Source of the DNA: Natronobacterium gregoryi SP2
GTDB taxonomy: Archaea; Halobacteriota; Halobacteria; Halobacteriales; Natrialbaceae
DNA: 64,000 nt
Reading direction: 5' to 3'
Assembly: GCF_000230715.2 (NCBI RefSeq)
Contig: NC_019792.1
Coordinates: forward strand, 1,488,001-1,552,000
Within the stretch, counting starts at the first letter, position 1; each line of letters starts with the position of its first letter. A program made the position numbers and the translations under genes. The notes below the pieces were generated by a model, which was not told the DNA's origin, ran no database searches, and saw only the letters and a list, made by a program, of their open reading frames with translations. This document shows positions 27,046-34,629 of the stretch, piece after piece.

Positions 27046-27930
27046 TCAGGTCGAAACCTCGAGAAGTCGCGCCTCACACGCCTCGCAGGTGATCGCATAC
27101 ACCTGATGGGAGCGACAGCAGGATTCGACCGTCTCCTCGTCGAGCGAGATCGATCCCCCACAGCCGGGACAGGACTCGACGAACGTCCGAAGACCGCTGG
27201 CGAGCTGGCTCCGATTCTCCAGGGAGAGTCGATCCCAGTTCGGCAGCCGGTTGGCGAGCACCTCGGCTGCAGCGAGATCCGCAAGGAGGGCCGCCTCGGA
27301 CTCCCAGAACGCAGCCTGCCGGCCGTCGACGCGGGCGATTGCCTGCTCGCCAGAACACTCGAAGTCGAGAGCCGCCGGATCGATCTCGAGAAACGTGGCG
27401 ACCTGCCGCCGGCGGTCGCCGTCGCGGATCGCCTCGAGTTCGGCTTGCCAGTCCTGCCGGACGGCGGCGGTGAGACAGAGGTCGTCGTCGGGACCGTCGG
27501 CACCCGCGACCTCCTCGCAGGGGGCGACGACTCCGTGCTCGAGGAACTGCCGTTCGGGATCGACGCGGTCGGGGATCAGGTCGTCGTCGGAACCAGGTTC
27601 GTCGGGTACGGCCGCGTCGGCGTCGTTCTCGAGTGCCGTTCCCCTGGTGGCGGGCGCCTTGTCGAACTTCGCGAGCAGCCAGTCGGGGAAATAGCGTTTC
27701 GTCAGCGTCGGTGTTCCCGGAACCAGATAGCCACGGACGTAAATCGCGGCGAGCGAGAGTCCAAAGACGATCGGTGCGGCCGGCAGCGAAACGACAGCGA
27801 CCGCAATCGCGAGAACGACCGCGATGACGACGTTGACTGCGGTACAGGGAATGCAGCGATTTTCACCCGTGTACTCGGGCTGTCGGAGTCGCTCGAGGAC
27901 GCTCGACTCGTTCGGTCGTTCGGATTCCAT
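27046..27930 (-). CDS. Membrane protein with C-terminal zinc-ribbon-like domain, unknown function
   Basis: A 294-residue protein. It opens with a pair of cysteines (NRCIPCTAVN) followed by two hydrophobic segments (VVIAVVLAIAVAVVSLPAAP and the next 20 residues). A soluble acidic middle leads to a C-terminal zinc-ribbon-like pattern: CPGCGG, CCRSH and CEACEA. The arrangement suggests an integral membrane protein with a metal-stabilised cytoplasmic domain. Not recognised as a named family. MESERP at 27930 is chosen because the longer frame adds only a short Pro-rich piece. Confidence 0.7.
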   Translation of the reverse strand: MESERPNESSVLERLRQPEYTGENRCIPCTAVNVVIAVVLAIAVAVVSLPAAPIVFGLSLAAIYVRGYLVPGTPTLTKRYFPDWLLAKFDKAPATRGTALENDADAAVPDEPGSDDDLIPDRVDPERQFLEHGVVAPCEEVAGADGPDDDLCLTAAVRQDWQAELEAIRDGDRRRQVATFLEIDPAALDFECSGEQAIARVDGRQAAFWESEAALLADLAAAEVLANRLPNWDRLSLENRSQLASGLRTFVESCPGCGGSISLDEETVESCCRSHQVYAITCEACEARLLEVST

Positions 27931-28014
27931 ACCCGGTGGAACCAGGGCAGTCGGCAAAAAGGTACGGTCCGTGACGTGTTTCCGGGCGATTCGGACCAGT
28001 GGCTCGCAGCGAGT

Positions 28015-28530
28015 CTATCGGCCGGAATATTCGGATTCGCGCTCGTCGTCTCGCTCACGAATCTCGTCGACGATGTCGGCTCGAGCGGCGACACGTTCGT
28101 CCGTCTCCGAAAGCACCGCCTCGAGTTCGCGTTCGAACTCCGCTTCCGACAGTTCACCACGCTGGTACTGGGATTTGAGTCCGTCTGTCGGGGACGGCGT
28201 AGACTCGGTCTCGGACTCGCTCGAGTAGGCGTCGGGCGAGTAGGCGTCGGACGCATCGATGTGGCCGATCAGCGAGAGATAGATCGGCCACAACGTCACG
28301 AGGGTGAGGAGAGTCAGGAAGACACCGGCGACTGCTGCCCCTGGAACGAGCAACAGGGAACCGATCCAGGGGTTGACGAGGAATCCGAACGCGATCATAA
28401 GCGAGTAGATTCCGACCAGGCCAGCGACCGCTGCCAGTCCGAGCCGTCCGCGCGTTCCATCGGGCGTGTACGTTTCGACGAGGCGATGGAGGCCGGCGCG
28501 GATCGACTCCCACCGAGGGGAACTGGGCAT
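28015..28530 (-). CDS. SHOCT-domain membrane protein
   Basis: A 171-residue protein with two membrane segments near 28-50 (LGLAAVAGLVGIYSLMIAFGF) and 57-80. The C-terminal 45 residues contain a SHOCT-like helix (YQRGELSEAEFERELEAVL), common at the ends of short membrane proteins in archaea and bacteria. Function unknown; perhaps oligomerisation. It precedes DUF424 and the TPR gene on the same strand with gaps of about 70 bases. Confidence 0.75.
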   Translation of the reverse strand: MPSSPRWESIRAGLHRLVETYTPDGTRGRLGLAAVAGLVGIYSLMIAFGFLVNPWIGSLLLVPGAAVAGVFLTLLTLVTLWPIYLSLIGHIDASDAYSPDAYSSESETESTPSPTDGLKSQYQRGELSEAEFERELEAVLSETDERVAARADIVDEIRERDDERESEYSGR

Positions 28531-28600
28531 GCGACGACGTACGTATCACTACTCCATCAGTATACTGCTCGTACGGGTCGCCGATCGAAGACGAACCGAC

Positions 28601-28894
28601 CTAGTACAGCCGTAACAGCTGCGCGTGTCGCGTCGACCCCACCTCGAGGACGTTCGCCTCGTCGATAAAGCCCTCCTCGATGGCGAGGTCGACCGCTCGC
28701 GTGCCGACGATGTTGGCGATGTCTGCACGGGCGAGACTGTCGACGACGGCGTCCTCGTCAACCTCGTCGCCGCCGTAGAACTCCTCGGTAACGGTCAGCG
28801 AGATTTCATCGGACTCGAAACGCTCACCGAGGACGTCCGTATCACAGACGGCGACGAGTAACCCCTCCTGGGTCTCGCGTTCGTTGACGATCAT
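28601..28894 (-). CDS. DUF424-family protein
   Basis: A 97-residue protein starting MIVNERETQEGLLVAVCDTD, with FGGD-like YGGDEVDEDAVVDSLARADI and the end GFIDEANVLEVGSTRHAQLL. This order of a small alpha/beta core matches the archaeal DUF424 family. Some reports link the family to translation or tRNA metabolism, but this is unproven. The stop-start gap to the upstream TPR gene is only two bases, so they are probably co-transcribed. Confidence 0.85.
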   Translation of the reverse strand: MIVNERETQEGLLVAVCDTDVLGERFESDEISLTVTEEFYGGDEVDEDAVVDSLARADIANIVGTRAVDLAIEEGFIDEANVLEVGSTRHAQLLRLY

Positions 28895-28896
28895 CG

Positions 28897-29790
28897 CTAC
28901 TCGAGTTCGAACTCGCGGTCGTGCTCGGGGGTCTCCTCACCGGTTCGGCGGCCGGGGTCCATGATCCCACCTTCCTCGCCCTCGAACGGGCGACCGGGCT
29001 CCTCGAGACCACCGGCACCCCCCGCGCCGCCAGCCTGTCCGCGCCCGTCCATCCGATCCTCCATGACCTGCTGTTCGGCCTGCTCGAGCATCTCGTTTGC
29101 CTCCTCTGCGATCTGCTCGGCCTCGTCGTACTCGCCGAGTTCCTCGAGAATCTCGGCTTTCTCCTCGAGCACTTTCGCGTTGCGCAGGCCGAGTCGAATC
29201 GCGTTGTCGATACAGTGCAGGGCCTCCTCGGCCAGCCCGCGCTCGGAGAGGAAGAAGGCGCGGTTGAACCAGCCCTCGGCGAACCGCTCGTCGATCTCGA
29301 CGGCGCGTTCGGCGTGCTCTAGGGCCTGGGCAGTCTCGCCGAACTCCCAGAGGGCGTAGGCGAGGTTCGTCTCGGCGGTCGCGGCGTGTTCGCTCTCGTC
29401 GTCGATCCGCAGCGCCTCGCGGTGGGCACCGATCGCCTCGTCGTACTCCTCGAGTTCGGCGTGAGCGACACCTTTGTCGACCCACGCCTCCTGTTCGACG
29501 CGGTCGTCCTCGGCGAAGTTGGCTGCCCGCTCGAAGGCCTCGGTGGCCTGCTCGTAGCGGTTGATCTGCATGTAGTTCAGCCCGACATCGACCAGCTCGC
29601 TCGCGTCGACGACGTCCGTGTCGACGTTGTGCTGGTCTAGCGTGTCGGTGACGACACGGGAGTCGACAGGATCGACCTTCGCCGGATCGACACCGAGTTC
29701 CGGCGGGTCCAGGTCGAACTCGTCGTACGAATCGTCGAACCCCTCCCCTTCGGAGAAGCTGTGGTCACGATCGTCCGCTGGGTCGGTCAT
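28897..29790 (-). CDS. Tetratricopeptide-repeat protein
   Basis: A 297-residue acidic protein. Residues about 65-245 form TPR repeats: LVDVGLNYMQINRYEQATEA, WVDKGVAHAELEEYDEAIGA, TNLAYALWEFGETAQALEHA and WFNRAFFLSERGLAEEALHC. A glycine-rich tail (GQAGGAGGAGGLEEPGRP) follows. It probably serves as a protein-interaction scaffold. The gene directly precedes DUF424 in an operon. MTDPADD at 29790 is chosen; the longer frame is less protein-like. Confidence 0.85.
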   Translation of the reverse strand: MTDPADDRDHSFSEGEGFDDSYDEFDLDPPELGVDPAKVDPVDSRVVTDTLDQHNVDTDVVDASELVDVGLNYMQINRYEQATEAFERAANFAEDDRVEQEAWVDKGVAHAELEEYDEAIGAHREALRIDDESEHAATAETNLAYALWEFGETAQALEHAERAVEIDERFAEGWFNRAFFLSERGLAEEALHCIDNAIRLGLRNAKVLEEKAEILEELGEYDEAEQIAEEANEMLEQAEQQVMEDRMDGRGQAGGAGGAGGLEEPGRPFEGEEGGIMDPGRRTGEETPEHDREFELE

Positions 29791-29980
29791 TGGCGGAATG
29801 TGGCGGCGAGGACTGTTAAGGTCTGCGACCTGTGGAGTGGGATTCGCGAGACGCTCGAGGCGTACCATTCGCTATCGATCGGAAGCCGCTCGAGGAGGCT
29901 GTGGACTGCTCGAGTGATCGACTCTCTGCGCCGATACCCTCGAGCAGAATATAAAGCTCGAGTCTCTCGTCGTCGTGAAA
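29791..29980. other. Intergenic stretch before IS1595 copy A
   Basis: 190 bases between the TPR start and the first IS. It ends in GTCATACTA, the direct repeat of the IS at 29981-29989. No gene seen. Confidence 0.5.
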
Positions 29981-29989
29981 GTCATACTA

Positions 29990-30989
29990 CGCTCTTGTGA
30001 AGGACATTGTTGGTGAGTCAGAGAACAGTTCGAACGATGTCTTTCAGGGCTTTTCGACCGGGTTTGCGTAGGATTTTCCGACGAAATTCGAAGAGTCTGA
30101 GATACGTGGTGAGTTTGTCCTTCGAGATACCTCGATGCGGCGAGAGCCACCGTCGCGCCAGCGACGCGTGGCTCTCGCACGTATTCACGTGTACATCTCC
30201 ATCAACGTACTCTCCCTCGCCGTGAATAACCGCTTCTCGCTGGTACGTTTCGTCCGTCTCTAACGGGTCGTAGGCACGAAAGCCGTCGGTATAGACTGTC
30301 AGCGACTCCTCCTCGTGGGAATCGAGGAGGAGTCGCACAGCCGATTCGTCGGCGGATTTCGACGGGATGACGTATCGCTGATCGCTACCGCGATCAACGA
30401 GGACAAACACAGGTGGCTTGTCTTCGTCGTAGTTTCCTCTGCCACGTTTCGAGAGACCACGCGAGCGCGACTCCTGGTCGCGCTCGCGGCCTTTCTTTCC
30501 GGCAGAAACGTAGAACTCATCGATCTCGACGGGGCCAACGAGATCGAGCTGAGGCGCGTCGAGCGTTCTGGCGAAACGCTCGACGCGCCGGTGAAGCGAT
30601 CGGTAGGAGACGTCAATTTCAGCGTCTAACTGGCGGATACTCGTGTTGAATCGGAGCAACGAGTAGAACGCGAACAACAGCTTGTCAAGGCCGATCTTCG
30701 CGTGCGCGAAGATCGTGCCGGTCTTGTCGTTGAACGTGCGTCCACAATTTTTACAGCGATACCGCTGATACTCTCGATAGCTGCCGTACTTGATCACCGA
30801 TTCAGACTGGCAGCGCGGGCACTGGAGGCCCTCGCGCCAGCGAACCTGCTCCAGCAGGTTCGCGGCGCTCGCCTCTGAGCGAAACACTTCAACTGGGAAC
30901 ATAGTCGGGTGATGCTGACGCATCACCCTTGCCCGCTACGCTTTCACAGCGCCAGCTCTGTTCGACCAACAATCTGCTTCCGAAGAGCG
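29990..30989 (-). mobile_element. IS1595-family insertion sequence, copy A (1,000 bp)
   Basis: Ends are imperfect inverted repeats CGCTCTTGTGAAGGACATTG and (right, complement) CGCTCTTCGGAAGCAGATTG. Flanking direct repeat GTCATACTA at 29981-29989 and 30990-30998 (nine bases by this boundary). It contains one intact transposase gene reading leftwards. Its own direct repeats show it inserted independently of copy B. Confidence 0.92.
30018..30902 (-). CDS. IS1595-family transposase, copy A
   Basis: A 294-residue transposase, like copy B, so the start at 30902 (MFPVEVFRSE) is preferred to 30926. An N-terminal zinc ribbon (CPRCQSES ... CKNCGRTF) precedes an ISXO2-like DDE domain: VGPVEIDEFYVSAG, LTVYTDGFRAYDPL and NTCESHASLARRWLSPHRG. 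The two copies share about two thirds of residues by eye. Confidence 0.93.
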   Translation of the reverse strand: MFPVEVFRSEASAANLLEQVRWREGLQCPRCQSESVIKYGSYREYQRYRCKNCGRTFNDKTGTIFAHAKIGLDKLLFAFYSLLRFNTSIRQLDAEIDVSYRSLHRRVERFARTLDAPQLDLVGPVEIDEFYVSAGKKGRERDQESRSRGLSKRGRGNYDEDKPPVFVLVDRGSDQRYVIPSKSADESAVRLLLDSHEEESLTVYTDGFRAYDPLETDETYQREAVIHGEGEYVDGDVHVNTCESHASLARRWLSPHRGISKDKLTTYLRLFEFRRKILRKPGRKALKDIVRTVL

Positions 30990-30998
30990 GTCATACTA

Positions 30999-31114
30999 AA
31001 ACAGAAATTGCATACCATCACCATTCGACGGTGTTGACAAGCGAGCCGCCGCCGAGCAGCGGGAAGTCAGAACGGAATAAGTCACTCCCGCTGTGATCCG
31101 TCTCGCCCGACGCT
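30999..31114. other. Short spacer between two IS1595 elements
   Basis: About 116 bases of sequence between the two elements' direct repeats. No gene seen. Its left side begins where copy A's repeat ends and its right side precedes the repeat TAATCGTT of copy B. Confidence 0.5.
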
Positions 31115-31122
31115 TAATCGTT

Positions 31123-32123
31123 CGCTCTTCTGTAGGAGATTGTTGATACCGCTCAGCTGTCGCTGTAGAATCGAAGAGAGCAAGGACACCGCGTTAGCGG
31201 TGTCCGTTAGGCATGATCCCGCTAGATGTGTTTGGGTCGGAATCGGTCGCAGCGGACCTGTTAGAGCAGGTTCGCTGGCGTAACGGTGTTACTTGCCCTC
31301 GCTGCCGTTCTGACCTGACGGTCAAGAACGGCAGCTATGGGCACTTTCAGCGCTATCTCTGTAAGAATTGCGACCGCACGTTCAACGACAAGACCGGCAC
31401 AATCTTCGCCCATTCGAAAGTCGCACTCAGAAAGTGGCTGTTCTCGATTTACGCGTTTCTCCGGTTTAACACGAGTCTTCGTCAACTTCAGATAGAGATC
31501 GACGTCCAGTACAAAACGATCTACCAGCGCGTCGAGCGCTTCACGAAGGCGCTTGATGCACCTTCGCTTGACCTTGTCGGACCGGTCGAAATCGATGAAG
31601 TCTACGTTTCTGCAGGGCTGAAAGGCCGCGAGCGCGACCAAGAGTCGCGCTCGCGTGGCCTGTCCACGCGTGGGCGAGGAACGTACGAGCAGGACAAACC
31701 GCCGGTGTTTACGATCGTCGATCGTGGCACCGGCGACCGATACGTGATCCCAGCGAAATCAGCCGACGAATCGACGATTCGGCTCCTTCTCGAAAACCGT
31801 CAGAAGGAGCCACTGACCGTCTATACTGACGGATTTCGTGCCTACGATCCACTGGCCGAGGACGACGCATTCGACCGCGAATACGTCGTCCACGGCGACG
31901 GCGAATACGCCAACGAAAACGTACACGTCAACACCTGCGAGAGCCACGGATCGCTGCTGCGACCGTGGCTCTCGCCTCATCGAGGCATCTCAAAAGACAA
32001 GCTCACACAGTATCTCCGAGCGTTCCAACTTCGACGAAAGATACTGCGGAAACCAGGGAGAGAAGCGCTCAAACACGCTATCAAAGCGACGCTATGAGAT
32101 CAACAAAGTGCTACACAAGAGCG
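31123..32123 (+). mobile_element. IS1595-family insertion sequence, copy B (1,001 bp)
   Basis: Starts CGCTCTTCTGTAGGAGATTG and ends with the complement of CGCTCTTGTGTAGCACTTTG. Flanking 8-bp direct repeat TAATCGTT at 31115-31122 and 32124-32131. Single intact transposase. It lies 133 bases from copy A, in the opposite orientation. Confidence 0.93.
31213..32097 (+). CDS. IS1595-family transposase, copy B
   Basis: A 294-residue transposase starting MIPLDVFGSESVAADLLEQ. The zinc ribbon is CPRCRSDL ... CKNCDRTF, and the DDE core is VGPVEIDEVYVSAG, LTVYTDGFRAYDPL and NTCESHGSLLRPWLSPHRG. Reading frame intact; its product could act on both IS copies' similar ends. Confidence 0.94.
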   Translation: MIPLDVFGSESVAADLLEQVRWRNGVTCPRCRSDLTVKNGSYGHFQRYLCKNCDRTFNDKTGTIFAHSKVALRKWLFSIYAFLRFNTSLRQLQIEIDVQYKTIYQRVERFTKALDAPSLDLVGPVEIDEVYVSAGLKGRERDQESRSRGLSTRGRGTYEQDKPPVFTIVDRGTGDRYVIPAKSADESTIRLLLENRQKEPLTVYTDGFRAYDPLAEDDAFDREYVVHGDGEYANENVHVNTCESHGSLLRPWLSPHRGISKDKLTQYLRAFQLRRKILRKPGREALKHAIKATL

Positions 32124-32129
32124 TAATCG

Positions 32130-32882
32130 TTAATATTCCTCAAGTCCCGCTTGTTCGTCCCCATCGGTAGTCCCTATGGCCGCATTTTTATCCACTTTCC
32201 GGTCAGACATTCCGTCTGTTAGCTTTCCAATTGGGGGAACGGAATCGGAGACACCGTCATGCTCCACGACTACGACCTCAATAATCCCGTTCTCTACCTC
32301 GTGAGCAAGTGATTCCCAAATTACAAAGTATGGCACAAGTTCACGGTAGTTCCCGATACGGTCGGTCAGGTAGTAGTACAAATCTCTGTTCGGTAAAACG
32401 ATTAAACCACCATGTATTATTCCAGACATCAATCCGAGTGTGATTCGGTTCAATGATCGGTGACTCGAGGAAATATTTCCAGTCTCCCATTCCGCTACGA
32501 TCAAGCCCTGCTCTCTCTCCATCTCGACCTCCTTCATGGCGTCAAACCATGGACTGGATAGGAAATCCAGCGGGTCGTCGTAGTACTCCCCCATTTTTTC
32601 CAGCGTCTCGTCAAGTATCCCGCGTTCTTCAAGCAGGCCGCTCAACCACTTCCGGCCCGTAGACTCCCAATTCGACTTCTTGTCCAAATTCGCCTCGAAC
32701 TGTTCGGTTATTGGGTTGACTCCGTTCTCATTTTCCTCTGGATATACGAGAAATTCATCGTTCCTCGGTGGCCAGTACACGTCTCTAACGGAGTCTAATA
32801 CGTCCTCACGACCCTCACTCCAAATGGCCGTGTTGGGAAATTCTCCTTCGTCGAGAATTGTGTACGTATGGCTAATTTCCAT
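32130..32882 (-). CDS. Putative type II restriction endonuclease (BamHI/BglII-like)
   Basis: A 250-residue protein starting MEISHTYTILDEGEF. Asp114 (WFDAMKEVE) and Glu131-x-Glu133 (LIVAEWETGN) match the D..ExE/ExQ active-site pattern of BamHI and BglII-like nucleases. The segment after it (RITLGLMSGIIHGGLIVLP, then LTDRIGNYRELVPYF) resembles the BglII-family helix-strand-helix order (LP-x-KEL ... GISYYEGEL). GC content is well below its neighbours. It is on the same strand as a wHTH gene (overlap 11 bp) and divergent from a methyltransferase, so this is most likely the restriction half of a type II system. The match is by motif, not by alignment. Confidence 0.72.
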   Translation of the reverse strand: MEISHTYTILDEGEFPNTAIWSEGREDVLDSVRDVYWPPRNDEFLVYPEENENGVNPITEQFEANLDKKSNWESTGRKWLSGLLEERGILDETLEKMGEYYDDPLDFLSSPWFDAMKEVEMEREQGLIVAEWETGNISSSHRSLNRITLGLMSGIIHGGLIVLPNRDLYYYLTDRIGNYRELVPYFVIWESLAHEVENGIIEVVVVEHDGVSDSVPPIGKLTDGMSDRKVDKNAAIGTTDGDEQAGLEEY

Positions 32883-33105
32883 TGTTGAAGAACCAACGAT
32901 AATTCCCAGCCACTTTCTCCGAGTCGATCCGGCCCTCTGCGGCAAGTTCCGTCAGACGCCGGTATGCAAGGTCAGACGAGCAACCTACGTCGTCGGAGAC
33001 GTCCGAAGTCGAGCAAGATCCCAGCTTTTTAACTGCACGGATGAAATCCTCATCAGAGTATTCCTGGCTGAACCGACCACTGTACTCGTCCCGGTCGCGG
33101 TCCAT
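32872..33105 (-). CDS. Winged-helix regulator of the restriction gene
   Basis: A 77-residue protein starting MDRDRDEYSGRF. Residues about 18-75 fit a winged helix: FIRAVKKLGSCSTSDVSDDV, then SSDLAYRRLTELAAEGRI and the wing DSEKVAGNYRWFF. Its 3' end overlaps the start of the endonuclease gene by 11 bases, so they are translated together. It probably plays the role of a C (controller) protein that delays or limits endonuclease synthesis. That role is inferred from position, not sequence identity. Confidence 0.72.
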   Translation of the reverse strand: MDRDRDEYSGRFSQEYSDEDFIRAVKKLGSCSTSDVSDDVGCSSDLAYRRLTELAAEGRIDSEKVAGNYRWFFNNGN

Positions 33106-33130
33106 TGATTAACGAATGTCTTCAACCAGC

Positions 33131-33138
33131 AAATATTT
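33131..33138 (-). promoter_or_regulatory. TATA-like element for the wHTH-endonuclease operon
   Basis: AAATATTT lies 26-33 bases before the minus-strand ATG at 33105, the spacing for an archaeal TATA box with a leaderless transcript. It is in the divergent gap with the methyltransferase promoter. Confidence 0.55.
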
Positions 33139-33174
33139 GTACCGAAGAAGCCCACCTTTCTCTGGATAGTGAAA

Positions 33175-33184
33175 GGTTTATAAG
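33175..33184 (+). promoter_or_regulatory. TATA-like element for the methyltransferase side
   Basis: GGTTTATAAG lies 27-36 bases before a plus-strand ATG at 33211. It would place the start of transcription next to that ATG, giving a leaderless short frame before the methyltransferase. Confidence 0.55.
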
Positions 33185-33210
33185 TGACTGTGCTACAATA
33201 CAGAATTACA

Positions 33211-33273
33211 ATGGGCAACACTTCTATATTCACAAACAGACGGCCCAACCAAGAAAGAGAGGCTCACGTATGA
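33211..33273 (+). CDS. Possible 20-codon leader peptide before the methyltransferase
   Basis: ATG at 33211, reading MGNTSIFTNRRPNQEREAHV and a TGA at 33271-33273. The stop overlaps the methyltransferase ATG (33270) as ATGA. No start exists in the methyltransferase frame between the TATA box and 33270, so translation would need to reinitiate or be coupled. It could regulate methyltransferase yield; conservation has not been checked. Confidence 0.35.
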   Translation: MGNTSIFTNRRPNQEREAHV

Positions 33274-34532
33274 CAGGATTATTATTCCGCTCGGCGGGCG
33301 ACGTCGTGAGTCAATTACGTCGTCAGCGAGAACTCACAGATAACGAACTAGCAAAAGAGGCGGGACTCCGCGTCGGTACACTCCGAGAGATAGAAACAGG
33401 CGTTCCGCCTACTGACGATCAAATCGAGAAACTCGGCGAAGCTCTCAACGTATCTCCAGACGCCATTCGACTCGTCGCCGGCGAGTTTCCGGAGGAACTT
33501 CATTCGGAACTCTTGGAAAATCCCAACCGGGCATTGAATGTTCTCCAAAATGCGTTTGATACTGAACCCACCACTTCGGAGGAAGAAGTTAGTTTACCCG
33601 ATCCCGTTTTCACCACCGGCCAGGGTAAACTCTACAATGCCGATTGCCGCGAGATCCTTTCCGAACTTGAAGACGAATCGTTTGATCTGATCTTTGCCGA
33701 TCCTCCTTTCAATCTGGATAAGGACTACGGCGAAAAAAACGGGGACGACCTAGCCGAGGACGAGTATCTCCGTTGGTCTACCGAGTGGATCGACCAAGCG
33801 GTTGATCTACTCAAACCTGGTGGTGCGTTTTTCCTCTACAACCTCCCGACCTGGAACACCCATTTCGCCCACTATATCTCTCGCCGACTCAACCTACGAC
33901 ATTGGATTGCCGTCGACATCAAGTTTGGTCTTCCCATCCCAAATCGACTATATCCTTCGCACTATTCACTTCTCTACTTCGTTAAGGGGGATTCGCCGAA
34001 AACCTTTGATCCCGACCGTCTACCCATAGATACCTGCCCCCATTGTGGAGGTGAACAAAACGACTACGGTGGTTATAAATCGAAAATGAATCCTAAGGGC
34101 GTGAACCTGACCGATGTGTGGGACGACGTACCACCTGTTCGGCACAACAAGTATCTCAATCGGGATGCCAATCAGCTTAGCCTAAAGCTCCTGCACCGAG
34201 TAATCGGAATGGCCTCTGAGGAAGGGGATCGTGTGCTAGATCCCTTTGGTGGAGCAGGCACAACCTACGCCGCCGCCGAGATCATGGGCCGCGAATGGGT
34301 AGGAACAGAACTTCACGATTGCTCTCCGATTATCGAACGATTTGAGAATCTCGACCAAGATAGAGAATACATAGCGGAAATCGAGGAAGATTTGAACCTA
34401 CTGTTCACTGAAGACGCTCTGAAAAATCGAATGAAGTACAAGGACGAGTTCAATTTCAATTTCGACGACTACGACCTCAGCGAAAGCATGAACGGATCTG
34501 TTCAACAGAGACTTGGCTCCTACGAGGAGTGA
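33270..34532 (+). CDS. XRE-domain-fused type II DNA methyltransferase (N6-adenine or N4-cytosine, beta class)
   Basis: A 420-residue protein starting MTGLLFRSAGDVV. Residues about 10-70 are an XRE/Cro-like helix-turn-helix (LRRQRELTDNELAKEAGL, then VGTLREIETGV). The methylase part has motif IV DPPF at 144-147 before motif I DPFGGAGTT at 324-332, the order of the beta class. CPHCGG at 256-261 supplies part of a possible zinc site in the target-recognition region. The fusion suggests the enzyme represses its own or neighbouring promoters. Low GC compared with the core genome suggests recent transfer. Confidence 0.85.
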   Translation: MTGLLFRSAGDVVSQLRRQRELTDNELAKEAGLRVGTLREIETGVPPTDDQIEKLGEALNVSPDAIRLVAGEFPEELHSELLENPNRALNVLQNAFDTEPTTSEEEVSLPDPVFTTGQGKLYNADCREILSELEDESFDLIFADPPFNLDKDYGEKNGDDLAEDEYLRWSTEWIDQAVDLLKPGGAFFLYNLPTWNTHFAHYISRRLNLRHWIAVDIKFGLPIPNRLYPSHYSLLYFVKGDSPKTFDPDRLPIDTCPHCGGEQNDYGGYKSKMNPKGVNLTDVWDDVPPVRHNKYLNRDANQLSLKLLHRVIGMASEEGDRVLDPFGGAGTTYAAAEIMGREWVGTELHDCSPIIERFENLDQDREYIAEIEEDLNLLFTEDALKNRMKYKDEFNFNFDDYDLSESMNGSVQQRLGSYEE

Positions 34533-34629
34533 CGGAAGAGCGGTATCGCAGGATAATACGGCCGACGCGCGGCCACACAACACCGTCGATATGAATGATC
34601 AACCACTGGAATTGTGACCTCTGGAACGG

